Below, piece by piece: positions 5,040-5,370 of a DNA stretch of 5,370 nucleotides. Made by a program: the position numbers and the translations under genes. Within the stretch, counting starts at the first letter, position 1. Each line of letters starts with the position of its first letter. The DNA comes from Planctomycetales bacterium (GTDB lineage: Bacteria > Planctomycetota > Phycisphaerae > SM23-33): the NCBI GenBank assembly GCA_030631085.1, contig DAOVLV010000164.1, forward strand, positions 1 through 5,370, read 5' to 3'. The notes below the pieces were generated by a model that had not been told where the DNA came from, searched no databases, and saw nothing but the letters and a program-made list of their open reading frames with translations.

Positions 5040-5079
5040 AGGGAACGGGGTATTTTTTCTGGCGGAGGGTGTTTGTATC

Positions 5080-5370
5080 TTGTTCGGTCGAATCAAACTT
5101 GTTGGCGGTGCTGGTGAAGTTGCCCGCTCAATGTGCATATCCGCTATCGCCATCGCTCTGGGCGTCTATGCAATGGTATTGCAGGAAAGCCACGGCGGAA
5201 TTGTAGTCCTGGCAGCCATTGTCCTGTTGGTATCGGCCGGTGCTATGCTCCAGGTCGGCAGGGGCGTCAGGCAACTCCACCGCAAACACCTCGACACGCA
5301 TGAATCTGCCCTTCGGGCGGAACGCCACTATTTCAAGGTTCTCCGACGGATAGTTTCCGCCGTTGAAAAC
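5080..5370 (+). CDS. Membrane protein with two N-terminal helices, 3' end outside the window
   Basis: From TTG 5080 the frame stays open for 97 codons to the window edge. GGAGGG (5064-5069) lies 10 nt upstream and supports this start. Alternatives are ATG 5131, which lacks a ribosome-binding site and would cut off the N terminus ahead of the first helix, and an implausible ATG at 4885 inside the repeats. The visible protein has a short N-terminal tail, a hydrophobic helix at about 17-34 (MCISAIAIALGVYAMVL), a two- to five-residue turn (QESHGG), and a second helix at about 40-57 (GIVVLAAIVLLVSAGAML). A basic, probably cytoplasmic helical segment follows (RQLHRKHLDTHESALRAERHYFKVLRRI). Two helices followed by a charged helical stretch is common in sensor kinases, cyclases and other signalling proteins, but no catalytic domain is visible and the family is unknown. 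Confidence 0.7.
   Translation, partial: MFGRIKLVGGAGEVARSMCISAIAIALGVYAMVLQESHGGIVVLAAIVLLVSAGAMLQVGRGVRQLHRKHLDTHESALRAERHYFKVLRRIVSAVEN

Larger units (their letters stand above)
4724..5079. other. Repeat-rich intergenic region without a convincing gene
   Basis: These 356 bases hold no coding sequence I can support. They contain, in order, the octamer array, four NGGCATT heptamers, a CCTGTC/GACAGG hairpin, three AATGCCN heptamers that invert the first set, TAATCCC-type heptamers, a T6/A7 stretch (4977-4993), the palindrome GAATATTC (4995-5002), a weak promoter and a ribosome-binding site. The frame of the downstream gene is open back to 4807 and includes an ATG at 4885, but that extension would translate the repeats and has no ribosome-binding site. 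No intrinsic terminator with a T tract was found for the phosphatase gene. Confidence 0.7.

Overview
The window reads as an ordinary chromosomal stretch with all genes on the + strand. It probably comes from a Planctomycetota-like bacterium, perhaps the Phycisphaerae/Sedimentisphaerales side. That placement is inference from protein style: an orphan methyltransferase-type corrinoid protein, an uncharacterised 'VDHLYKG...RFYKRQMP' protein beside an anchored TPR-like protein, a GAF-SpoIIE phosphatase, and a tRNA gene without an encoded CCA end. No marker gene settles it.

Layout. Positions 1-414 hold the 3' part of an uncharacterised protein whose start lies left of the window. It overlaps by ATGA (411-414) a membrane-anchored YfgM-like protein (411-1130). 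After a short gap with a possible promoter comes a complete two-domain corrinoid (B12-binding) methyl-carrier protein (1218-1847), with no cognate methyltransferase in view. A strong hairpin (1879-1910) separates it from an RluD-type 23S rRNA pseudouridine synthase (start best placed at ATG 1937, end 3043). A perfect-consensus sigma70 promoter (3068-3095) then leads into tatA (3128-3364). The last codons and the stop of tatA lie inside the 5' end of a tRNA-Val(CAC) gene (3355-3428). Closely behind is a GAF + SpoIIE-type PP2C phosphatase (GTG 3464-4723), whose GAF domain carries a near-consensus NK...F...D motif like that of cyclic-nucleotide-binding GAF domains.

The stretch 4724-5079 has no convincing gene but is built of short-period repeats: four ACCGGANN octamers that begin inside the phosphatase stop region, four NGGCATT heptamers, a central hairpin, three AATGCCN heptamers forming a perfect 24-bp inverted repeat with the first set, and TAATCCC-type heptamers. 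A weak promoter and a GGAGGG ribosome-binding site then precede a TTG-started membrane protein (5080 onward) that runs off the window.

The genes look like neighbouring housekeeping and signalling functions (protein export, rRNA modification, translation, one-carbon transfer, stress-type regulation) rather than one pathway. The two points most worth attention are the tatA/tRNA overlap, where 5' tRNA processing would remove the tatA stop codon, and the repeat-built intergenic element. I found no defence system, insertion sequence, CRISPR array or clearly new multi-gene system.
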